A DNA stretch of 64,000 nt from Cephalotus follicularis (GCA_001972305.1 BDDD01000993.1:124001-188000), one strand, 5' to 3'. Counted from the first letter of the stretch, positions 52,650-64,000 are shown. The notes: generated by a model not told the origin, from the letters alone. Made by a program: numbers and translations.

Positions 52650-53009
52650 GATTGGTGAGAGTCCATTTCCTCCCTCTCCCCTCTCCTCTCTTCCTCTTGA
52701 CCTTGGTTGATCTCAACCAAGAACACACACTCCCCTCAAGGGCCTTAGCTTTGTAGAGCTTTATAGGTTTGTTTGTACCTGTTTTTTTAATGTTTAATTT
52801 TAGACATATTTAAATTATGGTTATATTTATATTGTAGCGTTTGATTGGTGTTTTTGGATTATTTTTATTTTTATTTTTTGGTCATTTGATTTGTCATGTA
52901 TGTATTTGTGTTTTGGACAATGGTCAAATACTTCATTGTTTGAGCTTGTAAGTTGGTGAACAGAATTTTGGCTGTAATCGTGATTTTATTGATCCTGCGT
53001 ATTTAACTT

Positions 53010-53044
<35 letters not shown>

Positions 53045-54869
53045 CAGTTTTATTGTTTTTGAATTGACTAGGCAAACAGCTGCATAATTTATGGTTATTA
53101 AAGTGGGTTTTTTGCGATTGTGAAGAAGGGAAATATTTTAATGCTACCGTTCTACCATTCTATCGCCTCTATGATTTCAGGTTATTGTTTGGGTTTCATT
53201 TTTGAAAGTAGGAAAACTGAAAATGATGCCATTCTGCAGTCAGTTTTTCTTTTTATTCAAAGTGGGTTTTAAATAGATGGTTTTGCTTGGGTAATTCAGG
53301 TGAGTTGGGTATCAAAGAGTTGATGTAGTCAATGATTATCACACCGGGGTCGTCTACTTTATGCTTTGCTTGTTGGGGCAGGTTCTCTTATTTTGTTGAT
53401 GCCCATGCCTTTTGCCGACCATCAAGGAAGCGTTAAGAGAGTTATAGCTGATGTACAGATTGATCTTTGATTATGTTTCATCTAATTCTCTATTGAAACT
53501 CATATAATATAAGTTTTTTGCCATATCTTAGCAGTTACATGACTCTCTTGCCCAGTTAGTGCATTTTTGGTAGAGCTCTCTGTCTTTAGCTTGCTATCAA
53601 GGATGTACTAGATAGAGAGCTAAAGCCTATCTGCTAATCATTATTATATTGTATTTTGTCAGGCTCTCTAATTAAACTTGTATATTCTACAAATTTAGCA
53701 GTTTGAGTTTGTTGAATTATTTGTGCCCACTTAGATGCCTTTTGGTACTCTATATTTGTTTTTCTTTCTCTCTTTCTTTCTAAGGATGAATTATCCTTTA
53801 TTATTCCTTACATCTCTTCTCTTCTCTCAGTTGCAGGTAAATTACCTTTAAAATTTTTATGGAATGTCTTATCATAGCTGTTGAATTGTATTCATAGAAC
53901 AGATTAATTGGGACCTTCTGCAGAAATTAATTTGCAGGGAATGATAGTGAATGCATATAATGGTATTACTTTCTTCTGAAATTTTGATTTGATGGAAAGT
54001 GATATCTCTTCCTTGTTTCCTTTCCTTCCAAAAGATTTGCATTTCTTTCTTCAAATCTATGTGCCTGTTAATGTCCAGGAGATTGATCTTGGATGGTGTG
54101 TTAAGCGAATGCACAAATTTTCATTTGCATCTATTTCAATGTTCACTTCAATATATACCTTTCGTACTTCTCCTTGTTAATATGAAATAATTTTCTTCAA
54201 TAAATTTATGTCCACAGAGGGTAAGTTTTCTCTTGCTAGAACTGAAAATGCATGCTTCACATTTTTTTGAAATTAAAAAAATATATACGGTGCCCTCATA
54301 AGTAAGCTTTGTGCAGTTTTTTGTCAATTACACAAATATTGTGTTTTAGAATTGGAAAACTAGCTTAGTGGGTCAAATCTGTGCCAAATAACTCTGTTAG
54401 CTCCATGATCTGCCATAGTATTTGGTTCATACTGAAAAATAGGTTTTCCCAAACTCTGAATTCCAATTTTTTGATACTGTATGCGTGTTGATGTATGTAA
54501 CTTGAAAACTTGAAGGAATGACAGCATTTAAGATTCTTTACAATTAGGGAAAGCTTTTAAATAAGATGAGTAACAAACCCTTAAAAGACAATGATTCCTG
54601 TTAGATGTTTCAACTTATTTATTCTGAATAACTAAATCGAGGGCAAACTAGAATTCTTGAGAGCTTTTTTGCTTTCTCGGTCCAAGCCCTTGTGTGCCTT
54701 GAAAATTTTCTCCAACAAATGGTATAAACTGAGTTCTATCAATACTAAATTAGTTACTTACTTGAGGCCCAAAATATTTGTGTTGATGCATATTTCTTTA
54801 ATTTTTTGTGCAGTATATTTCGGGGAAAGGAGCATCAGCATTTCATAGAACCAATTTAATCTTCCTAAA
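52650..54869 (+). promoter_or_regulatory. Probable KTI12 promoter-proximal region and 5' UTR with intron(s)
   Basis: A C/T-rich tract at 52668-52740 looks like a plant transcript leader. A T-rich, intron-like stretch follows, including a (TA)n microsatellite at about 53013-53042, up to a good acceptor TTTTTTGTGCAG at 54813, 57 nt before the ATG. Several GT donors are possible, so the exon structure is uncertain. Small open frames inside are not supported. Confidence 0.45.
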
Positions 54870-55781
54870 ATGGCATTGGTTGTAATTTGTGGGCAACCAT
54901 GCAGTGGGAAGTCAACAGCTGCAGTATGCTTAGCAGAAGCTCTCAAAGAGTCAGAATCAAAACAAGCTGTGAGAATTATTGATGAGACTTCCTTACATCT
55001 TGATCGCAATGAGAGCTATGCCACCATGACTGTAGAGAAGAATTTAAGAGGAGTGCTCAGATCTGAAGTGGATAGATCTTTGACAAAAGAAAATATCATT
55101 ATAGTAGATTCCCTGAACAGTATCAAGGGTTACAGATATGAGTTATGGTGTTTGGCTCGTGCTGCTGGCATAAGATACTGTGTGCTATATTGTGAAGTGG
55201 AGGAAACTCATTGTAGAAAATGGAATGAAGGACGCAGGGAAAAGGGAGAGTCCACATACAATGATAATATATTTGAAGATTTGGTAAGAAGGTTTGAAAG
55301 ACCGGATAGAAGAAACCGGTGGGATTCACCCTTGTTTGAGTTGTGGCCATGTAAGGATGGGATTGGGAAATCTTCCGTTGCCATTAGAGATGCTGTTTCT
55401 TATTTGACTAAAAAAGTGGACTCCACATCACGGGATGTTAAAATCTTACAACCAACGATTGCTACACAAAATGCGCGATTTTCAGAAGCAAATTCTCTGT
55501 ATGAGCTAGACAGAGCAACACAGGAAGTTATTAATGCTATTGTGGAAGCTCAATCTCAAGCAATTGGGGGCCCTATCAACGGGATACCCCTTGGCCCGGG
55601 TTTACCAACTATTGACATTTCAAGATCAGTTGGCCTGCCGGAGCTACGTAGGCTACGACGGACATTCATGAAGTTGACAGGGCAAACAAGTTTAAGTGGG
55701 CGACCGCCACCTTCAGATGCAGACAGTGCAAAGAGGATGTTTGTGGACTACATGAACAGAGAATTGGGGAATATTGCTTGA
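54870..55781 (+). CDS. KTI12: Protein KTI12 homolog (DRL1/ELO4)
   Basis: A 303-residue uninterrupted frame, close to the usual length of plant KTI12. The N-terminal P-loop ICGQPCSGKST (about residues 6-16) binds nucleotide. IIIVDSLNSIKGYRYELWCLAR (about 75-96) matches the Walker B and following region; YCVLYCEVEETHCRKWN and a Trp/Pro block FERPDRRNRWDSPLFEL (about 146-162) are family blocks. The C-terminal LRRLRRTFMKLTGQ is basic and amphipathic, resembling the region reported to bind calmodulin in plant DRL1. KTI12 associates with the Elongator complex and is needed for wobble-uridine tRNA modification; the Arabidopsis mutant drl1/elo4 has leaf and meristem defects. The ATG follows a splice acceptor by 57 nt. 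It is the only host gene recognised in the window. Confidence 0.95.
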   Translation: MALVVICGQPCSGKSTAAVCLAEALKESESKQAVRIIDETSLHLDRNESYATMTVEKNLRGVLRSEVDRSLTKENIIIVDSLNSIKGYRYELWCLARAAGIRYCVLYCEVEETHCRKWNEGRREKGESTYNDNIFEDLVRRFERPDRRNRWDSPLFELWPCKDGIGKSSVAIRDAVSYLTKKVDSTSRDVKILQPTIATQNARFSEANSLYELDRATQEVINAIVEAQSQAIGGPINGIPLGPGLPTIDISRSVGLPELRRLRRTFMKLTGQTSLSGRPPPSDADSAKRMFVDYMNRELGNIA

Positions 55782-55820
55782 AGGAGGATGTTGTGATTGT
55801 ATTTGAAGAAGTGTTATAGG

Positions 55821-55826
55821 AATAAA
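55821..55826 (+). terminator. KTI12 polyadenylation signal
   Basis: AATAAA about 40 nt after the stop codon. A second AATAAA occurs at about 55981. Confidence 0.55.
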
Positions 55827-55829
55827 CGT

Positions 55830-56680
55830 TTTGATTATCACAGTAGATTGTCTCATTGTTGTTGGTTTTGTACTAAGAAATGTGGTTGATCGATGGATGA
55901 CTTCTTCACCACATATTTTGTTTTATAAGTTTTGTCATGTTTTTATGTTTAGATTGTCGCAAAGTAGGAGGTTTTGTACTAATAAATACGGTTGATCGAT
56001 CGATGACGTCATAACCAAAGTATTTTTAATTTTATAGGTTTTCGCACTCATACATATAAATATGTTACATTTAATTTATTAGACTAAATATTTGTTCTTA
56101 TATTTTAAACTTTTCATTTTGAGTAAAACTAATTAAAAATATCTTTTTTTTTTGTTTTTACACAGATAAATGTAAATAGATTATTTTATTATAATGAGAT
56201 CATAGGTTTTTTTTTTCTATATAGCATCTATTTTTTATTCTTATTCGATATGGAGTGCAAAAGTGAATTTTGAGTTGTTCGATAGATTCTAAAAAATATT
56301 ATTTAGTTATTTTAATCATAAAATTAAGACATTCGGTTGGGATAGTTATGATATATATAAATAAATTTTTGAAGGGTTTATGGGGTGATAGGCAAATTGG
56401 TTCGTGCACTTTGATCGTAGTAGATAGAATTGCGAAAAGTACTGGAATTCGTGATTCATTGACAAATTCGTGCGGTTTACTTAAGACAAGAAGCATCATC
56501 GTCTTATATTTGTTTATTTTTTATCATTGTCACCAACAATTTACTTTTACCTTAAATCTACCATTTTTACTTTATACCATCAATAACTTTAATCATTAAA
56601 GTTTTGATATTTTCGCTTGAATTTGATTTGATGGTAAAGAAATGACCTCTAAGATGAATTGTGCATTTGTTTATTTTAAG
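55830..56680. other. AT-rich sequence downstream of KTI12
   Basis: No gene is supported. A 35-45 bp stretch around TTTTGTACTAA and GGTTGATCGATGGATGAC is repeated (55868 and 55972). The 109-codon plus ORF at 56270 has no recognisable domain and lies in low-complexity AT-rich DNA. Confidence 0.55.
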
Positions 56681-58101
56681 TAGGGCTGTAAACGAGCCGA
56701 GTCGAGCCGAGTTTTAGGTTGTTCGGGCTCGTATTGTTAAGAAATTAATGAGTTCGAGTTCGAACCGAGCTTTTATCGAACTCAAAATTGTTGTTCGAGC
56801 TCGAACTCGAATCGAGTTGGACTCGTTATGATTTACGAGTCGAGCTCGAACTCGTTAAGAAGTTTGAGCTCATTAAAAGCTCGAACTCGAGCTCGTTTTT
56901 TTTTCTCTTCAGTTTTTCTGTTTTTCAATAAACACAAAATGCAATTTAACACATAACAAGCAAACACATAAATATATCTTCATAGGTTTGGCTAGGGTTG
57001 GCAAACCCTAGCCCCAATCCGATTTTCGCCACAAAGAGACGGATGAAGAAATACTTACTCAAAATCTTTTTTCCTTCCTTTATGTGCTTCCTCAACTCTC
57101 TAGCTCCATGAATCCATCTTCAAACCCACGGGTCCTTAAGCTCCATGCATGATCCGAATTTGACCCACTTCAAAACTCACATTCAAGCTAACTTTCTTCA
57201 CCAAAGTTACTCTTAAAACCAAGGCCAAGAAGTTTAATGAAGGTGGGAAGCTTGATTGTGTAAACTTAAAATCTAACAATCACAAAGACTAAAGATAAAA
57301 GACATTTTGTAAGGTATCTTCACCCTTAGTGATTATGTGAGTAAGATGGAACGAGTAGTGTAGTCTAACTTCTCTAAAAGTTTTAAGCCTTTTGATCTAC
57401 CATTAATGGAGGAAGAAAACAATGAGAAGGAAGATAGGGGAAGAGAGAATACGGGTTGGTGGAGACAAAAACGTGAGAGAGAGGTTGAAAGTGTGTTATG
57501 CACAAAAGTAAAAAGCAAGTCAACTTACTTAAGTCTCATTTTTCCCTTTTGCATTAAGTGTGGCCGTTCTTCTTATTTCAAAAATATGCCAACACTTAAT
57601 GTCTCTCCCTTTTGTTCCTTGTGTAGCCGTGCCACTCTTACAAATTGTAAGAGTTGGCCCCACCCCCACCATTAGTCATCTTATTAAATTTTTTTTATAT
57701 CATGTAGACAATATTCTCACCAATAAAATAAAATAATCTAATAAGTTATATTAAAAATTAAAATATATATTATATATTGTATAATAAAATTTTAAAATAT
57801 TTAATAAAATAAAATAATATATATAATATATATATAAATTCGAGTTTCTAATCGAGTTATTATTGAGTTTATAATTAAGTTTTTAATGAATATACAATCG
57901 TGTTTTTAATGATCTCTTAACGAGTTGTTCATGAACGTTAACGAATCGAGCATACCCATGTTCAACCTCAGCTCGTTAAACTAACGAGCCTTAAAATCAT
58001 GTTCGTGTTCGTTCGTTAAACTTATCGAACGAACGCGAAAGAGCCGTTATCGAGTCGAGTCGCGAGCTGTTCACGAACGGCTTGGTTCGTTTGCAGCGCT
58101 A
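56681..58101. mobile_element. Terminal-inverted-repeat DNA element (hAT-like or foldback)
   Basis: The left end TAGGGCTGTAAACGAGCC and, read in reverse complement, the right end TAGCGCTGCAAACGAACC form imperfect terminal inverted repeats. Both subterminal regions are rich in TCGAGCTCGAACTCG-type motifs and GTTAACGA repeats, which give large palindromic potential. The middle is ordinary AT-rich sequence without a transposase frame. I could not find a clean TSD (ATTTTAAG on the left, ATTAACTT on the right), so the superfamily is unsure. Confidence 0.6.
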
Positions 58102-58462
58102 ATTAACTTTAAGTGATAAGTGATTGAATTTGAATGAACATCTGGTTGATGTTGAATAATTAAGAAACAGTAACTGAATGCTGAATACTGAATGGATAAA
58201 ATTGTTTGATAACTGTGCTGATTAAAAGATTTGAATATTTATAATTTCTCATTTTGACATTCTGAACTATATATTAAAGAATATGTTATTTTATAAAAAT
58301 TAGAGTAAATTAAAATGTTAGTTATTTTTGTCCAAATAATCAATCAGCACTCCTTCTTATCTAATAAGTGATGAAAATAATGTTTTTTGGATAAGAAATA
58401 ATAAGTGATATTCAGATACTTATTTTAAAACTCAAACAAATGCACTTATTGGATTTTTTATT
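58102..58462. other. AT-rich spacer before element 4
   Basis: No features seen. Confidence 0.7.
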
Positions 58463-58950
58463 TGATATGAGAAATTTTCTATCCAAAGCAGAATCGCCAC
58501 GTGTCCTCTGAAAAAACGAGACAAGTGTCATCTGGAGCTAAAGACGCGTGGACAAGACATTTAAAATCTGAAAAAATAACGCACAACAAACGCTCTGGCG
58601 CTAAATAAGGGAATGACGAGATACTCGGCCGTTTCCTAGGGATACAATAATCATCTATGTGATGCAAGCCAAGGCAGTTATAACAAAGTCCTATAAATAC
58701 CACAAAGCAACACTTTACACAGGTCGGTCAATTCTAGACTAAAAGAACACTATTGTTGTCGTATCTTCCATTACTGACTTAAGCATCGGATAGTCCCCGA
58801 GAGTAATACCTCATGAATCTTCTTTTAGTTTGCTTTCTGTGTGTAGGGAGGACTATCAAACACCTTTCTCAGAGCATTCGCGGCGTTTCCCTGAACAAAT
58901 CAAACATCTACATGTAGGGAACTATTTTGGTGTCTATTTTGACATCAACA
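58463..58950 (+). mobile_element. Element 4, 5' LTR
   Basis: TGATATGAGAAA...GACATCAACA, 488 bp. It has CCACGTGTCC near its start, TATAAATA at 58692-58699 and a variant of the AGCATCGGATAGTCCCCGAGAG block. The end is fixed by the primer site; the start is set by the TGATATGAG match to other Tat LTRs. Confidence 0.8.
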
Positions 58951-58951
58951 G

Positions 58952-58970
58952 TTGGCGTCGTCTGTGGGAA
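58952..58970 (+). other. Element 4 primer binding site
   Basis: TTGGCGTCGTCTGTGGGAA follows the LTR. It has one change from the element 1 motif. Confidence 0.7.
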
Positions 58971-59007
58971 ATGCAATAAAAAGTTTTTAACGAAAAACCA
59001 TTTAATC

Positions 59008-60255
59008 ATGCCTTCGAGGAGAAACACTAGCTCTGCAGCCACCGGCAGCCAAGCTCCTGCTGACAATCAAGCGCCTGCTGCCGATCAGGCTCCAGAGCAA
59101 GCTCCCATCACTGGCGAGCAATTTACTCAGCTGCTCCAGGAAATGGGGCGTCTTACCATGTTGCTGACAAACAACTTGGCCAGCCAAAATCAGGCTGGGC
59201 CTAGTAGGCTAGCCATCCAAGATCAAGCCGAACCGAGCAGGCCAGCTACAGAAGTTCAACAGCCCCAAGGGGCCAGGCGAAACCCGCCGATGAGGGCCAT
59301 GCGCTCTCCAAGGCAGTCAGAGGTTGATACATCTCTGAGGAAGAGAACAAAGATTGATACATCTCTAAGGGCGGAGTCTTCAAGTGTAAGGGATTACAGT
59401 TATAATCCCCAACAAGACATTCCAAAGCAGGATCTGATGGAAGAGGATTGTGCAGTGGAGGAAGGGGAGACCCGAGCACGTTCATACGCTTCTCGTAGAA
59501 TGGGAACTCGCCAGAGGAGCAGGTCAGACCATTCAGTCAGACTTGCAATGGGTGCATCGAAAATTTCTAGTCTGATCAGGAACATTGACGATGTGGAGCA
59601 GACCATGAACATAAGGTTTGCTGAGATGGAGAAGAGGCTCAGAGGAGCCGAGTAGTCGAAGGGGTACATGTCCGAAGTGCGAAACATCAACTGTACCCCC
59701 TTCAGGTCAGAGATAATGAGGGAGCGTATCCCGAGAGGATTCCGATTCCTAAGTCTCAAGGAGTATGATAGGTCTTCTGATCCAATCCAACATGTGCGCT
59801 ACTACACACAAATCATGCTAGTGCACCAAGCTTCAGATGTTGTGCTTTGCCGAGGATTCTCGATAACTCTGACAGGCACAGCCCAGGCGTGGTACTCCAC
59901 GCTACCTCAGAATTTAGTGACGAACTTTGAATAGTTTACGGAACTATTCGTTACCAAATTCCTTAATAGCACCACGCAGAAGAAGAACTTGAACCATCTA
60001 ATCAACGTAGTGCATGGGAATGATGAATCCCTCAGGGACTACCTCACCAGATTCAACAGGGAGTCTCTGGTGATGAAAGACTTGGAGCCATCTTTTGCGT
60101 TTGCAGCTCTGAACAATGGGTTGAAAGACAACTTACCATTTACTTTTTCCCTAATGAAGGAACCTGCTCTAGATATGGCGGACCTACTGAGAAGAGCAGA
60201 GAAATACGTAAATGGAGAGGAGGTAATGGCAGCTAGGAAGCAAAAGATTTCCTGA
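59008..60255 (+). pseudogene. Element 4 gag
   Basis: MPSRRN start at 59008. The frame has TAG at 59653-59655 and 59932-59934 and ends TGA at 60253-60255 after MAARKQKIS. The gag domain (about 59700-60240) keeps IPRGFRFLSLKEYDRSSDP, AQAWYSTLPQNLVTNFE, VVHGNDESLRDYLTRFNRESL and YVNGEEVMAARK. Confidence 0.85.
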
Positions 60256-61540
60256 TCGGGCCACTAGGCGGAGAAAGAGGAGCACTCACGAAGTCATCCA
60301 GGGAAGAAGCAAAAGAGAAAGGAGATGTCAAAGCTGACTAAAGATAACCTTAGGCACAAACTTTCCATGAGGGGGGAATCACCAAAAAGGGGAACACCAA
60401 TCCCCAATTACAACAACTTTGCCCCTCTCTTGGAGACACGAACCAGGATACTGGCAGTGGAGAAGGACAAGGTCCCTATCCAATGGCCAGCACCATTGAG
60501 ATCCCCGACAGAGAAGAGGGTTTGGGACAAATATTGCCTGTACCACCGTGATCACGGGCATGATACGAAGGAGTGCAGGCACCTGAAGAATCGAATAGAG
60601 AACCTGATCCGCAAAGATCATCTAAGAAGTTATGTCAACAGAAATGCTCCCCAAGAAGGAAGGGAGCACATAGAACAAACTCCGTAGCAAGAAGAGGAGC
60701 AGCAGCCCAGGGGTGTAATACACACCATATCTGGAGGGGTTACATATGGCAGAGACCATAGCGAGGCTCGAAAAGCCTATGCTAGACAGACCTTTGCTAT
60801 GCAACAATACACGCACAACAAAAGGTTGAAGTTAGGTGGAGAAGAGGAAGTCATAACCTTCTCAGAGGCGGACTATAAGGGAATACGTCTCCCTCACGAC
60901 GATCCAGTGGTAGTAACTCTTCAAGTGGAATTATTCACTATGAAGAGAATTCTTATTGACAGTGGAAGCTTGACCGATATCCTTTATAAACATGCATTTG
61001 ATCAGTTGATGATCCCGACAGACCAATTAAAGCCTGTCAAGACTCCACTGGTAGGTTTCGCGAGAGAGATGATCCATCCTCTGGGATCCATCAATCTGTC
61101 AATGGTTGCAAGCACAGCCCAAAGCCAGACCCAAGTACAGATGACATTCCTGGTGGTTGATACACCAAACCCGTACAATGCTATAATTGGGCGACCAGGA
61201 TTGAACTTGATGGAGGCAATAGTGTCAACAAGGCACTTATTGGTGAAGTTCCTGACCAGGTTTGGTGTGGGGGAAGTTCGTGGAGACCAACAGGTTGCTA
61301 GGCAGTGCTACCAGACTGCCATAAAAGACAAGGTGAAGGGAAAATCCCTTCCTATAGCAAATGTGAAGCTTAGAGAAAAAGTGAAGCCCGAGCACCCACA
61401 ACCCGCGGAGGATGTCGTGTAGGTGCCTTTGGAGGAAGGCTATGCTGTGAAAGTATTCCAAGTTGGCTCACAACTTGGAGAGGTGGAGAAAGATGAACTA
61501 ATAACGTCCCTCAAAAACAACAGAGATGTGTTCGCCTAGT
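60256..61540 (+). pseudogene. Element 4 Cys/His linker and protease
   Basis: In phase with gag. KYCLYHRDHGHDTKEC is the altered knuckle. The protease motif is LIDSGSLTDILYKHAF (a Leu where the others have Ser), with TFLVVDTPNPYNAIIGRPGL downstream. Stops lie at about 60277, 60685 and 61420, and at 61538, where the expected Trp (as in FAWSAEEV) is TAG. Confidence 0.82.
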
Positions 61541-63377
61541 CGGCAGAGGAGGTTGTAGGGATTAGCCCAGAGGTGATGGTGCATAAGTTAAGTGTAGATC
61601 CAATGTGGCCTTCGACCAGGCAAAAGAAGAGAAACATCGGGCCCGAGAGGCAACAGGTGATAGCATATGAGGTTAGTAAGCTATTACAAGCGAGGTTTAT
61701 TAGGGAAGTGCAATACTCTGACTGGCTGACGAACCCGATACTAGTCAAGAAAGCAAATGGCAAGTGGAGGATGTGCATAGACTTCACAGACCTCAACAAA
61801 GCCTGTCCAAAAGACCACTTCTCCCTCCTAAAAACTGATCAGTTGGTGGATGCAACATTCGGTTATAGAATGTTAAGCTTCTTAGATGCGTACTCTGGCT
61901 ATAATCAAATCCCAATGTACGGACCAGATGAGAACAAGACAACTTTTATCACTGATAGGAGTATGTATTGCTATAAAGTCATACCCTTCGGACTAAAAAA
62001 TGCCGGAGCGACCTACCAACTGTTGGTAAATAAAATTTTTGAACCTCAGATCGGGAAGGATATGGAGGTTTACATTGACGATATGCTCGTCAAGACACCA
62101 GAGAGAAGTTTTCATATTAAAGACTTGGAAGAGACCTTTGAGGTATTAAGAAGATACAAGATGCGCCTTAACCCTTCCAAATACACTTTTGGGGTCACTT
62201 CTGGTAAGTTCCTCGGGTTTATGGTTTCTAGCAGAGGAATAGAGGCCAACCTAGAGAAGATATCAGCTAATCAGAGCATGAAGCCTCCTTAATCTATCAG
62301 GGATGTGCAGAGGTTAAATGGTAAAATTGCAGCCTTGAGCAGGTTCGTCTCTAAGTCAGCAGAAAAATGTTTACCCTTCTTCAAGGTGTTAAGGGACCCT
62401 AAGTGGTTCCTCTGGTCAGAAGAATGTCAAGCAGCCTTCGAGAAATTGAAGGAATACCTGACTTCCCCTCCTCTGATATCAAAACCAAGAGATGGGAAAG
62501 ACTTGTATTTGTACCTTGTGGTGACACAAGGCGCAGTGAGTGCAGTTCTAGTTAGGGAAGAAATGAAAGTTCAAAGGTCAGTGTATTATGTAAGTAAGGC
62601 CTTGAATGATGCTGAGGAGAGGTATCCGGAGGTAGAGAAGTTTTCCTATGCTCTGATTATTGCTACGAGAAAGCTAAGGTTGTATTTTCAGGCCCATACT
62701 ATCAAAGTTTTAACTGACAAGCCACTTAGACAAGTGCTAGCAAAGCTAGACATGTCGGGCAAACTAGTCAAGTGGTTCGTCGAATTGAGCGAGTACGACG
62801 TGAAGTATAAAGTCATACCAACAATAAAATCACAGGTCTTGACAGATTTTGTAGGAGATAATACACCTATGGAGTATATGGAAGAAGACTCCTTAGAAAA
62901 TGAAAAGGGGTTATGGAAACTATCGTTGATGGCTCATCCTGTGTATCCAGAAGTGGAGCAGGATTGGTGGTTACTAGTCCAGATGGATGGACCTCCGAGT
63001 ATGCTCTGAGATTTGGGTTCAAAGTGACAAATAACGAAGCGGAATGAGAAGCTCTAATTGTTGGATTGACAATTGCGAAGCACTTAGAGGTTCAAAAAAT
63101 TAGTGATTCTCAACTGGTAATTGGTCTGGTGAGTGGAGAGTACGAGACTAGAGAAGATTCTATAGCTAAATACTTAGCCCATGTTCAGAATTTGAGGTCG
63201 GCTTTTGAATTATTCCAATTTTTGAAAGTTGTCAGAGCAGATAACGCAAGAGCAGATCAGTTGTCAAAGTTAGTTACAGTGGGGGAATTAGAAAAAAATC
63301 AAACTGTACTTGTAGACTATCTAAACAGGTCCACTATCTCAGACACGGATGTGATGGACATCGATATTCAACAGTAG
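61541..63377 (+). pseudogene. Element 4 RT, RNase H and aRNH
   Basis: RT runs in the gag frame from KLSVDP (about 61590), with MCIDFTDLNKACPKDHFSLL, IPFGLKNAGATYQ and YIDDM near 62075. TAA at 62290 replaces Gln. The first RNase H (LYLVVTQGAVSAVL) lacks the leading Asp. A one-base loss near 62930, within the expected SVDGSS of the aRNH, shifts the frame. The aRNH rest (ISDSQLVIGL, ARADQLSKL) is in the frame at 63066-63377. Confidence 0.85.
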
Positions 63378-64000
63378 CCAAACTGGATGACCCCAGATGG
63401 AACTTTTTCAGGGGACCCAGTGGAGGGGAGAATGTTGGTCTATAGATCAAAGAGATACCAATTAGATAAGGGATCCTCTACAAAAGGTCATTTTCTTTCC
63501 CGTTGTTGAGATATTTAACTCCCTCAGAGGTCGACTACGCTCTAAGGGAGGTCCATGAAGGAGTGTACGGAAACCACATGGGGGGCAGAACCTTGTCCAA
63601 TAAATTGTTGAGACAAGGCTATTTTTGGATGACCATGCACCAGGATGCCATCGACTTTGTGAGAAAATATGATAAGTGTTAGAGGAATGCCAACATAAGC
63701 AGAAGACCATCAGAGCCTTTGACATCTATCACTGCCTCTTGGCCCTTTGCACAATGGGGAATGGATTTTGTTGGATCATTACCAGTAGCAACAGAGCAGA
63801 GAAAGTACCTCATTGTGGTGGTGGACTATTTCACCAAATGGGTGGAAGCGGAGCCCATAGCCACAATAACTGAAAGCAAGACGGAGAGTTTCATCTGGAA
63901 GTCAATCATTTGCAGATTTGGAGTCCCAAGAGTAATTGTCTCTAATAATGGGAAGCAGTTTGATTGCCAAGCTTTCCGAGACTTTTGCAAAGAATGGAGA
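63378..64000 (+). pseudogene. Element 4 integrase, partial
   Basis: The zinc-binding region (REVHEGVYGNH near 63550; the CDKC positions are altered to YDKC then TAG at 63679) and the catalytic core start (WGMDFVGS near 63760; VSNNGKQF near 63945, with Asn in place of the second catalytic Asp) are visible with frame breaks. The frame is cut by the window end at 64000. Confidence 0.8.

Larger units (their letters stand above)
58463..64000 (+). mobile_element. Element 4: Tat-type retrotransposon, cut by the window end
   Basis: 5' LTR, primer site and gag-pol through the integrase core are present; the C-terminal integrase, any antisense gene and the 3' LTR lie beyond 64000. Gag to the first RNase H is one continuous reading frame (59008 to about 62930) interrupted only by nonsense codons, which supports a single ancestral Gag-Pol polyprotein. 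Confidence 0.88.

Noticed and set aside
56270..56599. 109-codon ORF downstream of KTI12
   Set aside because: AT-rich, overlapped by a minus-strand ORF, with no domain or conserved motif that I can recognise.
1..64000. tRNA, rRNA or other structural RNA genes
   Set aside because: I saw no tRNA cloverleaf with box A/B or rRNA sequence. The only tRNA-related sites are primer binding sites.

Overview
The window is nuclear DNA of a flowering plant, probably a eudicot; I cannot name the species. It is a draft assembly with a 25-base N gap (48580-48604), a single N (50542) and a 27-C run (48147-48173). Only one ordinary host gene is visible: an uninterrupted KTI12/DRL1 (ELO4) coding sequence at 54870-55781. 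Almost everything else is LTR retrotransposon, and most boundaries can be fixed to the base from TG...CA ends and 5-bp target site duplications (TSDs).

Layout. 1-2212: non-coding 3' interior of a retrotransposon ending in a polypurine tract. 2213-5493: its 3.3-kb 3' LTR, packed with GC-rich repeats. 5982-20465: element 1, a complete minus-strand Ty3/gypsy Tat-type element (two 648-bp LTRs, TSD CTACT). 20833-34789: element 2, a complete minus-strand Tat element (two 471-bp LTRs, TSD ATTAG) carrying two nested solo LTRs (21356-22475 and 23205-25980). 35196-35891: a Tat solo LTR (TSD GATTA). 36190-52015: element 3, a complete plus-strand Tat element (two 865-bp LTRs, TSD ACACT) with a Ty1/copia element nested at 46249-50553 (TSD AAGGA). 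52021-56680: the KTI12 locus. 56681-58101: a terminal-inverted-repeat DNA element. 58463-64000: element 4, a plus-strand Tat element cut by the window end.

How the Tat elements are built. Each encodes one long Gag-Pol frame (Gag, protease, reverse transcriptase, a degenerate RNase H, a second archaeal-type RNase H, integrase). In elements 1-3 a second, antisense gene runs toward pol from near the 3' LTR, with its own TATA box, a 5' UTR intron and two coding introns at the same phase in all three. Its first exon carries a Transposase_28-like (putative gypsy-type transposon) domain; its later exons are charged coiled coils. The two convergent genes are separated by arrays of short hairpins and a conserved non-coding block.

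Most interesting observation. The antisense protein begins with a near-perfect copy of the histone H3 N-terminal tail. In element 3 residues 2-9 are ARTKQTAR, exactly H3 residues 1-8 once the initiator Met is removed. Element 1 begins MARTKQTKR. Element 2, whose ATG has become ATA, aligns with H3 at K4, K9 and K14. The element 3 copy is open through all three exons (717 codons), although that element's Gag-Pol carries several stops and a frameshift. I infer a candidate histone-mimic, possibly anti-silencing, factor of Tat retrotransposons. A second notable signal is an array of CAG(C/T)CGACTG motifs upstream of the copia TATA box, which reappears upstream of that element's 3' accessory ORF.
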